From the NCBI GenBank assembly GCA_035639875.1, contig DASQXE010000057.1, positions 1-5,165 of the forward strand: DNA of 5,165 bases, given 5' to 3'. Below are positions 1 to 5,080 of the stretch, in pieces. The notes below the pieces were generated by a model, which saw only the letters and a list, made by a program, of their open reading frames with translations, was not told the origin of the DNA and did not search any database. A program made the translations under genes and the position numbers. The stretch is from JAIBJP01 sp035639875 (lineage in GTDB: Bacteria; Actinomycetota; Thermoleophilia; Gaiellales; Gaiellaceae). The stretch's first letter is position 1. Every line of letters begins with the position of its first letter.

Positions 1-1417
1 CCGGTTCGCGCTGCAGCAGGTCCAGGTGTTCGGACAGCGCGCGGTCGAGCTCTCGCTCCCGGGCGAGGAGCGCGTGGAGGCGCTCGAGGCGCTTGGAGAC
101 CGCCGCCTGGTCATCTACGACGGCGACGGAGCCTGGCAGGCTTACAGCGAGGCGATCGAGGAGGTTCGCGCGGGCGGAGGCGACGCCGAGACCCTCGCAC
201 GCCTCGCCGCGAAGGCGACGATCGTTCCGACGCGCTGGCGCGGCTCGATGCAGACGCATCCTCCCGATGACGAGGTCGAGCGGATCATCGAGGTGGCTCT
301 CGAGGCGGCCGGCGAGAGAGACGCGCCCGAGCGAGCCCTGCTCCTGACGAGCAAGGCGTTCCTGCTCGCGCGCGTCTACGGGGAGAGGGACGAACGGGCA
401 GAGCAGGCGGCGCGGATGGCTGTCGAGATCTCCGAGCGCCTCGACGACGCCAATCTCGCCTCAGTGGCGCTCGACGGCCTCGGATCGATCTTCCTGTTCG
501 ACGGTCGCTATGGCGAGCTCCACAAGACCGACCTCCGGAGGGTCGAGCTCGCCCCGCGGCTGACCGACCTGAACGAGATCGGCGACTCCTACGCGATGGC
601 TGCCTGGAGCGCCGTTCACGTGGGGAGCTACCGCGAGGCGGCCGAATACGCGACCCATTGCATCGAGCGGACGCGAAGAGTCGACCCGCACATGTACCTG
701 CACGGCCTCGCCTGGCGCGTCTGGGCCAGGTTCATGGCGGGCGACTGGGAGGACGCGCTCGCGGACCAGGACGAGATCGAGCGCTTGGAGGGCGAGCTCT
801 CGCACGGGCGCGCGACCCCGCACGCCGTGCGGGCGTACGGCGTCGCGGCGTTCTGCAGCGAGCTCCGCGGCGACGAGGCGCGGACCACCGATTACCTCGG
901 ACTGCTCCGGTCCATGGGGGCCGGGACGTGGGGGCAGCCATTCGCGGCGAGAGCGCTTGCTCATCGAGGTGAGCCGGAGGAAGCGGAGTCCTTCCTCAAC
1001 CTCGAGGAGAGACGGCTCGGCGTCAACCTCGACGGCCTCTGCGAGCTCCTCGCAGTCCGAGGCGACTGGCGGCGAGCGAAGGAGGTGGTTGCTCTCGCCC
1101 GTCAGGAGGCCGAGGCTCGCGGAGTGCTGCCTCTCCGCTTCTTCGCGGATCGCCTTGAGGGGCTGCTCGCGACCGCCTCGAACGAGCCGGAGCGAGCGGA
1201 GTCGCTGCTTCGCCGATCTGCCGAGGGATTCGCTGGCCTGGGCGCGCCGTGGGAGGAAGCGTGGTCGAGGCTCCTCGTCGGCGAGGCGCTCACTGCGTCA
1301 TGCCGCCCGGTCGACGCCGACCAGGAGCTCTCGGCTGCACTCGCGACCTTCGAGCGCCTCGACTCGGTGCGAGAGTCAGAGCGTGCCGTGCAGCTGCTCG
1401 CCGATCGGGCGCGATAG
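1..1417 (+). CDS. C-terminal part of a large TPR-like helical-repeat regulator (5' partial)
   Basis: The frame is open from the first full codon at position 2 to the TAG at 1415-1417, giving about 471 visible residues. The GTG at 26 is probably internal, because the residues before it (RFALQQVQ) continue the same helical style and there is no ribosome-binding site. The protein is almost wholly alpha-helical with repeated pairs of helices of about 35-40 residues, such as ALEALGDRRLVIYDGDGAW near the start and FAGLGAPWEEAWSRLLVGEAL near the end. This pattern of Ala, Leu, Arg and Glu at helix faces is typical of TPR solenoids. In actinobacteria, tails of this style commonly follow an AAA/NB-ARC-like ATPase, with a guanylate-cyclase or LuxR-type domain elsewhere in the protein. 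Here no Walker motif, cyclase core or helix-turn-helix is visible, so those domains, if present, lie upstream of the window. The likely role is protein-protein contact or ligand sensing in a cytoplasmic regulator. Helical-repeat assignment is fairly firm; the full-length family is inferred. Confidence 0.8.
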   Translation, partial: RFALQQVQVFGQRAVELSLPGEERVEALEALGDRRLVIYDGDGAWQAYSEAIEEVRAGGGDAETLARLAAKATIVPTRWRGSMQTHPPDDEVERIIEVALEAAGERDAPERALLLTSKAFLLARVYGERDERAEQAARMAVEISERLDDANLASVALDGLGSIFLFDGRYGELHKTDLRRVELAPRLTDLNEIGDSYAMAAWSAVHVGSYREAAEYATHCIERTRRVDPHMYLHGLAWRVWARFMAGDWEDALADQDEIERLEGELSHGRATPHAVRAYGVAAFCSELRGDEARTTDYLGLLRSMGAGTWGQPFAARALAHRGEPEEAESFLNLEERRLGVNLDGLCELLAVRGDWRRAKEVVALARQEAEARGVLPLRFFADRLEGLLATASNEPERAESLLRRSAEGFAGLGAPWEEAWSRLLVGEALTASCRPVDADQELSAALATFERLDSVRESERAVQLLADRAR

Positions 1418-1422
1418 GAAGT

Positions 1423-1438
1423 CCCCGACGTGCCGGGG
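1423..1438 (+). terminator. Weak hairpin just after the TPR-like gene
   Basis: CCCCG at 1423-1427 and CGGGG at 1434-1438 can pair around a 6-nt loop, starting five bases after the stop codon. There is no following U-tract and the stem is only 5 bp, so this is a possible but weak terminator. Confidence 0.25.
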
Positions 1439-1445
1439 TAAGTAC

Positions 1446-1459
1446 CGCGGCGCGCCGCG
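1446..1459. repeat. 14-bp perfect GC palindrome
   Basis: CGCGGCGCGCCGCG reads the same on both strands. It lies 29 bases past the end of the upstream gene. In such GC-rich DNA it could be chance; alternatives are a protein-binding site or a second short hairpin (CGCGG stem, CGCG loop) adding to termination. Confidence 0.35.
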
Positions 1460-1549
1460 CCCCGTAGGCGTCGTCTCCCGCCGTGCGCCGCGCGGACTCA
1501 GCCGCAGCTGACCTACCTCGATCCTGGCCGTCTGGTTCGGATTATGTGA

Positions 1550-1573
1550 GGCCGAGGCATTTCCGTGTGGCCG
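1550..1573. repeat. Imperfect direct repeat, copy 1
   Basis: This copy contains the exact 12-mer GGCATTTCCGTG (1556-1567), flanked by GGCCG on the left and GGCCG on the right. The partner is at 1661-1683. The copies differ by one base plus small indels: GAGGC against GGGGGC on the left, and an extra TG before the right-hand GCCG here. The likeness extends upstream: CTGGTTCG is at 1532-1539 here and at 1648-1655 before copy 2. Confidence 0.6.
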
Positions 1574-1582
1574 GGTTTAGAC

Positions 1583-1609
1583 GCACGCACCGGCAAAGCC
1601 GGCACGTGC
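1583..1609 (+). other. Strong RNA hairpin (stem with CA/CA internal loop)
   Basis: GCACG (1583-1587) pairs with CGTGC (1605-1609), and CCGGC (1590-1594) pairs with GCCGG (1598-1602) around an AAA loop. A symmetric CA/CA internal loop separates the two stems. Ten base pairs in 27 nt make this a likely structured RNA element if the region is transcribed. The function is unknown. Confidence 0.5.
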
Positions 1610-1614
1610 TCGAG

Positions 1615-1638
1615 GTCGGCATCGCAAGCGACGCCGAC
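1615..1638 (+). other. Second strong RNA hairpin
   Basis: GTCGGC (1615-1620) pairs with GCCGAC (1633-1638). Inside this, TCGC (1622-1625) pairs with GCGA (1628-1631), leaving single A and C mismatches between the stems. It sits between the hairpin at 1583-1609 and the T-arm-like hairpin at 1647-1663, giving three arms in a row. It is too long to be a normal anticodon arm. Confidence 0.5.
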
Positions 1639-1646
1639 GCGCGTGC

Positions 1647-1671
1647 GCTGGTTCGATTCCGGCCGGGGGCA
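1647..1671 (+). other. tRNA 3'-end-like fragment (T-arm plus half acceptor)
   Basis: GCTGG (1647-1651), TTCGATT loop (1652-1658) and CCGGC (1659-1663) form a canonical T-arm with a 5-bp stem (one G-T pair) and the invariant TTC.A loop pattern. Seven bases (CGGGGGC) and a discriminator-like A follow, matching the 3' side of an acceptor stem. No 5' partner (GCCCCCG or a wobble form), D-arm A-box or anticodon loop is found in the preceding 100 bases, and CCA is not encoded. It is therefore not an intact tRNA. It may be a tRNA remnant, an attachment-site core left by an integrating element, or chance. Confidence 0.4.
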
Positions 1672-1683
1672 TTTCCGTGGCCG
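1661..1683. repeat. Imperfect direct repeat, copy 2
   Basis: This is the partner of the copy at 1550-1573. The shared 12-mer GGCATTTCCGTG lies at 1668-1679, which is 112 bp from the first. It overlaps the 3' end of the tRNA-like fragment at 1647-1671. It could result from a small tandem duplication or mark the edges of a short element or attachment site; the sequence alone does not decide. Confidence 0.6.
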
Positions 1684-1728
1684 TGTCGGCAGGAGCTTCG
1701 GGCACGACGCAAGCGACACAATGGATGA

Positions 1729-2193
1729 GTGCACAACGACGTGCGGTTCGAGATTGACCCGGGTTTCGACGTTGAAGAGTTCCTCGCGCAGCCGCTCGTC
1801 GCCCGGGTTGCGACTGTTGGTCCCACCATCAGACCAGTCTGGTACCTGTGGGAGGACGGCCGCTTCTGGTGGCTGACGGGGCGCTGGGCACGCCTTTCAG
1901 AGCTCTTGCGCGAGGATCCGCGCGCCGCCTTGGTGGTTGACACTTGCGACCTTGAGACGGGCCGCGTCCTGCAGGTGATCGCCGCGGGAAAGGCCGAGAT
2001 CGTCCCCTTCGATGCCGACCGCGCCCGGAGAAAGCTGGTGCGCTATCTGGGGCCTGACGAGAGTTCCTGGGAGCAGCGCTTCACGACCGGCACGTTCGAG
2101 GACCCCTCGACCCGCTTCGCTCGCTTGGCGCCGCAGGCACTTCGGGCGCGCGACCTTTCGTTCACCGTACGCGCAGACGCTTCCGGGATCTAG
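1729..2193 (+). CDS. PNPOx-like flavin/F420-binding split-barrel family protein
   Basis: This 154-residue protein has the look of the pyridoxamine 5'-phosphate oxidase-like split barrel. Near residues 21-50 it has the strand pair VARVATVGPT / RPVWYLWEDGRFWWLTG, the usual cofactor-binding start of the fold. A helix and strand follow (residues 52-71: ARLSELLREDPRAALVVD), then the third barrel strand VLQVIAAGKAEIVPFD (80-95) and a helical end with RYLGPDESSWEQRF. Members bind FMN, F420 or haem and often reduce small molecules in the cytoplasm; the actual cofactor and substrate cannot be read here. The start is uncertain: an in-frame TGA (1726-1728) directly precedes the GTG at 1729, no clear Shine-Dalgarno is seen, and GTG at 1741 is an alternative that keeps the domain intact. 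The length is normal for the family. Confidence 0.8.
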   Translation: MHNDVRFEIDPGFDVEEFLAQPLVARVATVGPTIRPVWYLWEDGRFWWLTGRWARLSELLREDPRAALVVDTCDLETGRVLQVIAAGKAEIVPFDADRARRKLVRYLGPDESSWEQRFTTGTFEDPSTRFARLAPQALRARDLSFTVRADASGI

Positions 2194-2323
2194 CACTCTT
2201 TCGGTAGCGAGCCCTGCCCGGTGCGCGAGCCTCGAAAGCGACCCCATTCGCACCAACTGAGGTCGCGGAGCACTTCTGCGCGGTTGAGGAGCAACGAGCG
2301 TTGCAGGTTAGAACGGACCCCGC

Positions 2324-2329
2324 TTGACA
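2324..2329 (+). promoter_or_regulatory. Possible -35 hexamer (TTGACA)
   Basis: This is a perfect TTGACA, about 95 bp before the start of the secreted propeller gene. No good -10 lies 16-18 bp downstream: TACGAG is at a 14-bp spacing and TACGCT at 22 bp. The promoter is therefore only suggestive. Confidence 0.2.
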
Positions 2330-2413
2330 TCGCGCCAACGGAGTACGAGCCTACGCTCGCCCGTATGCACGTCGCCTAACGCGCCGTGCGGTAAAAGGGT
2401 CGCCCGGTGCGGG

Positions 2414-2420
2414 AAAGGAG
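2414..2420 (+). promoter_or_regulatory. Ribosome binding site AAAGGAG
   Basis: A strong Shine-Dalgarno lies 2 nt before ATG 2423 and 5 nt before GTG 2426. It places the start of the secreted protein here, and not at the TTG at 2324. The spacing slightly favours GTG 2426, which removes only one residue pair boundary (start as V-R-K instead of M-V-R-K). Confidence 0.7.
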
Positions 2421-2422
2421 TA

Positions 2423-4024
2423 ATGGTGCGGAAGACCTTTCTGGCCCTCGTCGGTGTGCTTGCACTGGCGGCGGGCGTCCCAGCTTCGGTCGCGTCGGGA
2501 TCCGGCGCGACCTCCCCGGACTGGGCGCACAATCCACGGTTGGACGAGGCCGGCGACTTCGTCGCGCGCCTCGTGGGTGGCGAGTTCGACAACTCGATCT
2601 TCCGGCGCTCGAGCGGGACTTCATGCCAAGCGGAGCCGAGTGGAACCACGGACGTTCAGGTCAACTGCCGCGCTGAGGACGACGGCTCTCCGCTGAACAC
2701 CCAGAGCGAGACAACCGTCGCCGCCTTCGGGCAGAAGGTTGTCGTCGGTTACAACGACTCGCTGGTTTGCTGCGTGCCCAGCATCAATCTGACCGGCTAC
2801 TCCGTCTCGACCGACGGCGGCTCGACCTTCACTGACATGGGCGACCTGCCGAGCGAACCGGGCACGTTGCCGATCGGCGACCCGACAGTGGCACACGACG
2901 ATGCGGGCAACTTCTACTTCGCCACGCTCGCACTCAACTCCATCGGCATCGGCACGCACTCGGAGATCGCCTTCTACGAGATGCCGGCCGGCTCGAACAC
3001 GTTCCACCTGGTGTCGACCGCGGTCGACGTCGGCAGCGAGATCAACTTCTTCAGCGACAAGGAATATCTTGCTGTCGCGCCTGATGGGAACGGGCAGCTG
3101 CACTTTTACATCTCGTGGACGTTCTTCTCGCGAGCGCCGTCCAGCCCGATCATGCTCACCGACTCGACGGACGGCATCCACTGGCGCACGACGAGGGTGT
3201 CTGCTGCCGACGCCTGTGCGCAAGGCTCGACTCCGCTCCCGGTCGGGGGAAAGGTGTTCGTCTCCTGGGTTCAGCAGACGCCTGCTGCTTGCGCGAGCCC
3301 GACCGGCACCGCCTCGAACGAGATGATGGCGACCTTCGACGTGAACAGCGGCACAGTCGACCGCATAACCACCGTTGCGCCGGTCAAAGGCAACGGCGAC
3401 AAGATCGTCGCCTGCAACCGACCGACAGATCTACGCCAGGTGATCGAGACGGCACCGGGTCACGACATCCGCAACTTCGAGCTCCCTGCGATCACGAGGG
3501 ACTCGAACGGCACGCTGTACATGGCCTGGAACGATCGGCCGGACGGGCCCGGCGGCGGCAACAGCAATGCGACCCGGATCTTCCTGAGCTTCTCCCGCGA
3601 CAACAACGTGACCTGGAGCAGCCCGCAGGTGATCTCCGGCCCCGTCGCCACCGATCACATGAGCGACCGCTTCCAGCCTTGGCTCGCCGCTGATGCAACT
3701 GGCCTACATGCGATGTGGTACGAGCGGGTCAAGGGAACGACGGAGGACGTCCTCCGCACCGACAAGGAGGACCTCACTCTCGCGACGCCGGCCTCGGCGC
3801 CGGTCGCGGGTGCCGAGACGCCGATCAGCGCGGTGACGTTCCCGGTGATCCAGACGAATCCGAACCAGGATCCGATCATCGCCAACTGCTACATGGGCGA
3901 CTACAACAACATCATCTCCACCGGCACCACCCGCTACGTCACCTGGGGCGACAACCGCAACATCGTCACCACTTCCCAGGGCGTGACCGAAAACCAGCCC
4001 GACGTGTTCCTGGCCAAGTACTAG
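2423..4024 (+). CDS. Secreted sialidase-like (BNR/Asp-box) beta-propeller protein
   Basis: The protein has 533 residues from ATG 2423. It opens with a classic signal peptide: basic MVRK, a hydrophobic core FLALVGVLALAAG, and a likely signal peptidase I site around ASVASG (residues 21-26). The mature part resembles the sialidase/neuraminidase-like propeller superfamily. A good Asp-box, STDGGSTF, sits at residues 129-136; a similar SRDNNVTW is at 391-398 and a degenerate STDGIHW at 248-254. Propeller-type strands such as VVVGYND, FYFATLAL, KVFVSWVQ, LYMAWNDR, HAMWYERV and YVTWGDNR recur at regular distance. The end NCYMGDYNN ... WGDNRN ... QPDVFLAKY is the type of closing blade seen in secreted actinobacterial members. 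Eight cysteines (68, 82, 116, 117, 265, 290, 331, 489) fit disulfides outside the cell. Whether it cleaves sialic acids is unknown: the Arg triad and Tyr/Glu catalytic set could not be assigned. It may be a lectin-like or other glycan-binding propeller. It stands alone with its own leader and terminator. Confidence 0.8.
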   Translation: MVRKTFLALVGVLALAAGVPASVASGSGATSPDWAHNPRLDEAGDFVARLVGGEFDNSIFRRSSGTSCQAEPSGTTDVQVNCRAEDDGSPLNTQSETTVAAFGQKVVVGYNDSLVCCVPSINLTGYSVSTDGGSTFTDMGDLPSEPGTLPIGDPTVAHDDAGNFYFATLALNSIGIGTHSEIAFYEMPAGSNTFHLVSTAVDVGSEINFFSDKEYLAVAPDGNGQLHFYISWTFFSRAPSSPIMLTDSTDGIHWRTTRVSAADACAQGSTPLPVGGKVFVSWVQQTPAACASPTGTASNEMMATFDVNSGTVDRITTVAPVKGNGDKIVACNRPTDLRQVIETAPGHDIRNFELPAITRDSNGTLYMAWNDRPDGPGGGNSNATRIFLSFSRDNNVTWSSPQVISGPVATDHMSDRFQPWLAADATGLHAMWYERVKGTTEDVLRTDKEDLTLATPASAPVAGAETPISAVTFPVIQTNPNQDPIIANCYMGDYNNIISTGTTRYVTWGDNRNIVTTSQGVTENQPDVFLAKY

Positions 4025-4040
4025 GGAAGAGTTGAGCGCC

Positions 4041-4079
4041 GAACAAGAGCGGCCCGCGTCCGGCGGGCCGCTCTTGTTC
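4041..4079 (+). terminator. Strong hairpin terminator after the propeller gene
   Basis: A perfect 17-bp stem runs from GAACAAGAGCGGCCCGC (4041-4057) to its complement at 4063-4079 around a 5-nt GTCCG loop, 16 bases after the stop codon. There is no long U-tract; the stem end itself carries TTGTT. The position and stability fit an intrinsic terminator of the U-poor kind frequent in high-GC bacteria. Confidence 0.8.
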
Positions 4080-4087
4080 CCAAATGC

Positions 4088-4097
4088 AGGCATGCCT
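4088..4097. repeat. 10-bp perfect palindrome AGGCATGCCT
   Basis: A short symmetrical site lies between the terminator and the next gene, 83 bases before its ATG. It could be an operator half-site pair or chance; there is no second copy nearby. Confidence 0.25.
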
Positions 4098-4171
4098 CGC
4101 TTCCTGCTCGACGTGGTGGGAAGATCCAGGGCAGCCAAATCGTCTTGTGAACGGCAGGCGACGCGAACGAG

Positions 4172-4176
4172 AGGAG
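4172..4176 (+). promoter_or_regulatory. Ribosome binding site AGGAG
   Basis: AGGAG within GAGAGGAG sits 4 nt before ATG 4181, which supports that start for the acidic membrane protein. Confidence 0.6.
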
Positions 4177-4180
4177 CGCC

Positions 4181-4864
4181 ATGGCGGACCTGAAGCGGTT
4201 GAAGCTCGTCGACGTCGGCCGATTCGACGGACGGGAGCTGACCACAACCCTTGCGCGCGGCGAGATTCAGCGCGCGCTCGACTCTGGCGAGGACGTCGAG
4301 TTGGTACTCGATGTCGCGCGCGCCCCCGGGCGCGACTCTGAGGTCGAGGCTCACTCCCTCTCCGTCGCGCTCGATCGAAACGACCTCGAGCAACTCCTGG
4401 CCGCGGACGAGGGCGACGAGATCGCCCTGCAGTTCGACGCGGAAGAGCTCGAGGCAATCCTGGCGGACGACGACGAGGTCGAGGCGCACGGCCTGCGCGA
4501 GCGAGCCGCAATCCTCGCGGTCGTGGCGACCGGAGCGGCCGCGCTCGCCGGACACGCGGCGGCGCGACCGGCGACCGACGGCGGGGCCGGCGGAAAGGCG
4601 GCCGCCGCGGCGACGGGCATGACCGCCCAGCAGATCTGGGCGACTGCTCCCGAGGCCGTGAAGCTTGCCTACGCCAAGCAGGACGCCGAGCGGGCAGCCG
4701 CGCTGCGGACGCCCGCGCCGTTCCACCCCTCCTCGGGCGGCGGCTTCGACATCTCCGCTCCGAGCCCGGCCGAGGCTGCGCTGGCCGGCGAAGTCGCGTT
4801 GCTGATCGCTGCCGCCGGGCTGGCACTCCGGGGCCGGCAACGGCGCCCCGTCAAGCCGGCCTAG
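4181..4864 (+). CDS. Hypothetical membrane protein with acidic N-terminal half and two EVEAH motifs
   Basis: This 227-residue protein is not assigned to a named family. Residues 1-105 are acidic and probably cytoplasmic: a basic start (MADLKRLKLVDVGRF), then LARGEIQRALDSGEDVELVLDV, and two similar units that each include EVEAH (54-58 and 99-103). The first reads EVEAHSLSVALDRNDLEQLL, and the second EVEAHGLRERAAILAV. A hydrophobic stretch (about 109-127, AILAVVATGAAALAG) follows, then an Ala/Gly-rich linker (130-150), a helix with IWATAPEAVKLAYAKQDAE (152-170), a Pro/Gly/Ser linker, and a second hydrophobic segment (199-216, LAGEVALLIAAAGLAL) ended by a basic tail RGRQRRPVKPA. That tail suggests the C-terminus is cytoplasmic (positive-inside). 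No LPXTG motif or signal peptide is seen. The start is supported by AGGAG. The gene lies between two strong hairpins and is probably transcribed alone. The role is unknown. Confidence 0.7.
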   Translation: MADLKRLKLVDVGRFDGRELTTTLARGEIQRALDSGEDVELVLDVARAPGRDSEVEAHSLSVALDRNDLEQLLAADEGDEIALQFDAEELEAILADDDEVEAHGLRERAAILAVVATGAAALAGHAAARPATDGGAGGKAAAAATGMTAQQIWATAPEAVKLAYAKQDAERAAALRTPAPFHPSSGGGFDISAPSPAEAALAGEVALLIAAAGLALRGRQRRPVKPA

Positions 4865-4872
4865 ATGAGGAA

Positions 4873-4900
4873 CGGCCGCGGCGCCGAAGCGCCGCGGCCG
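4873..4900. terminator. Bidirectional hairpin between convergent genes
   Basis: A perfect 12-bp stem (CGGCCGCGGCGC, 4873-4884, with its complement at 4889-4900) closes on a CGAA loop. It starts 8 bases after the plus-strand stop and 6 bases beyond the minus-strand stop. It probably ends transcription from both sides. There is no U-tract. Confidence 0.75.
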
Positions 4901-4906
4901 CGAGTT

Positions 4907-5080
4907 CTAGGAGACCGTCGCCGGAACCGCGAGCTCAGCGAGGCGGTCCTTGAGCCGCTCGAGCTCGGCGGTGTGAGCGTCGAGCTCGGCGGCGCTGGCG
5001 CCGCGCTGCCGCAGGATCTCGCGCACCAGCACGAGGCCCCTGATGTGGAGCAGCAGGTCGTCGATCTCTCGGGTCTTCAT
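4907..5080 (-). CDS. Small helical / coiled-coil protein of 57 residues
   Basis: This small gene reads on the minus strand from ATG (5080-5078) to TAG (4909-4907). The translation begins MKTREIDDLLLHIRGLVLVR and ends RLKDRLAELAVPATVS. It is predicted to be wholly helical apart from a short turn at QRGASAAEL (25-33), which suggests a helical hairpin with a leucine-rich first helix and an Ala-Glu-Leu coiled-coil second helix. The second helix has an exact heptad repeat (AAELDAH, TAELERL). A GGAG motif 8 nt before the ATG supports the start. The ATG overlaps the stop of the upstream minus-strand gene in an ATGA junction, so translation is probably coupled. No cysteine, histidine cluster or enzymatic motif is seen; a partner-binding or oligomerising role is the simplest guess. 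No family is recognised. Confidence 0.65.
   Translation of the reverse strand: MKTREIDDLLLHIRGLVLVREILRQRGASAAELDAHTAELERLKDRLAELAVPATVS

Larger units (their letters stand above)
1418..1728. other. Gene-poor spacer with hairpins and a duplicated segment
   Basis: No convincing protein gene lies in these 311 bases. Short open frames exist on both strands, but none has a ribosome-binding site or a recognisable protein pattern. The stretch holds structural DNA: a weak hairpin, a palindrome, an imperfect direct repeat, two strong hairpins and a tRNA-like 3' fragment, each listed separately. No plausible -35/-10 pair for the downstream gene was found. Confidence 0.6.
2194..2422. other. Intergenic leader before the sialidase-like gene
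   Basis: About 229 bases hold no convincing gene. They contain a small inverted repeat GCAAC-GAGC-GTTGC (2291-2304), too weak to call a terminator, a TTGACA hexamer at 2324-2329, and a Shine-Dalgarno next to the following start. Low-complexity open frames crossing the stretch are shadows. Confidence 0.5.

Noticed and set aside
1536..1546. CATAAT on the minus strand as a -10 box
   Set aside because: It is a good -10 match, but no -35-like hexamer lies 16-18 bp upstream and no minus-strand gene follows.
1583..1671. A complete tRNA gene
   Set aside because: There is no 5' acceptor strand complementary to CGGGGGC, no D-arm A-box and no plausible anticodon loop; only the T-arm and 3' half-acceptor are present.
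1483..1728. Plus-strand open frame of 81 codons in the spacer
   Set aside because: It starts at a GTG without Shine-Dalgarno, is Arg-rich with no protein-like pattern, and runs through hairpins and repeats.
1542..1943. Minus-strand open frame of 133 codons with phrases like PGRNRTS
   Set aside because: It overlaps the PNPOx-like gene antisense and crosses the tRNA-like region. Such phrases are typical of spurious translations antisense to tRNA T-arms, and the frame lacks a ribosome-binding site.
3704..4840. Long minus-strand open frame of 378 codons
   Set aside because: It lies antisense to the propeller and the acidic membrane protein, crosses both the 17-bp terminator and an intergenic gap, and has low-complexity Arg/Gly composition typical of a shadow in high-GC DNA.
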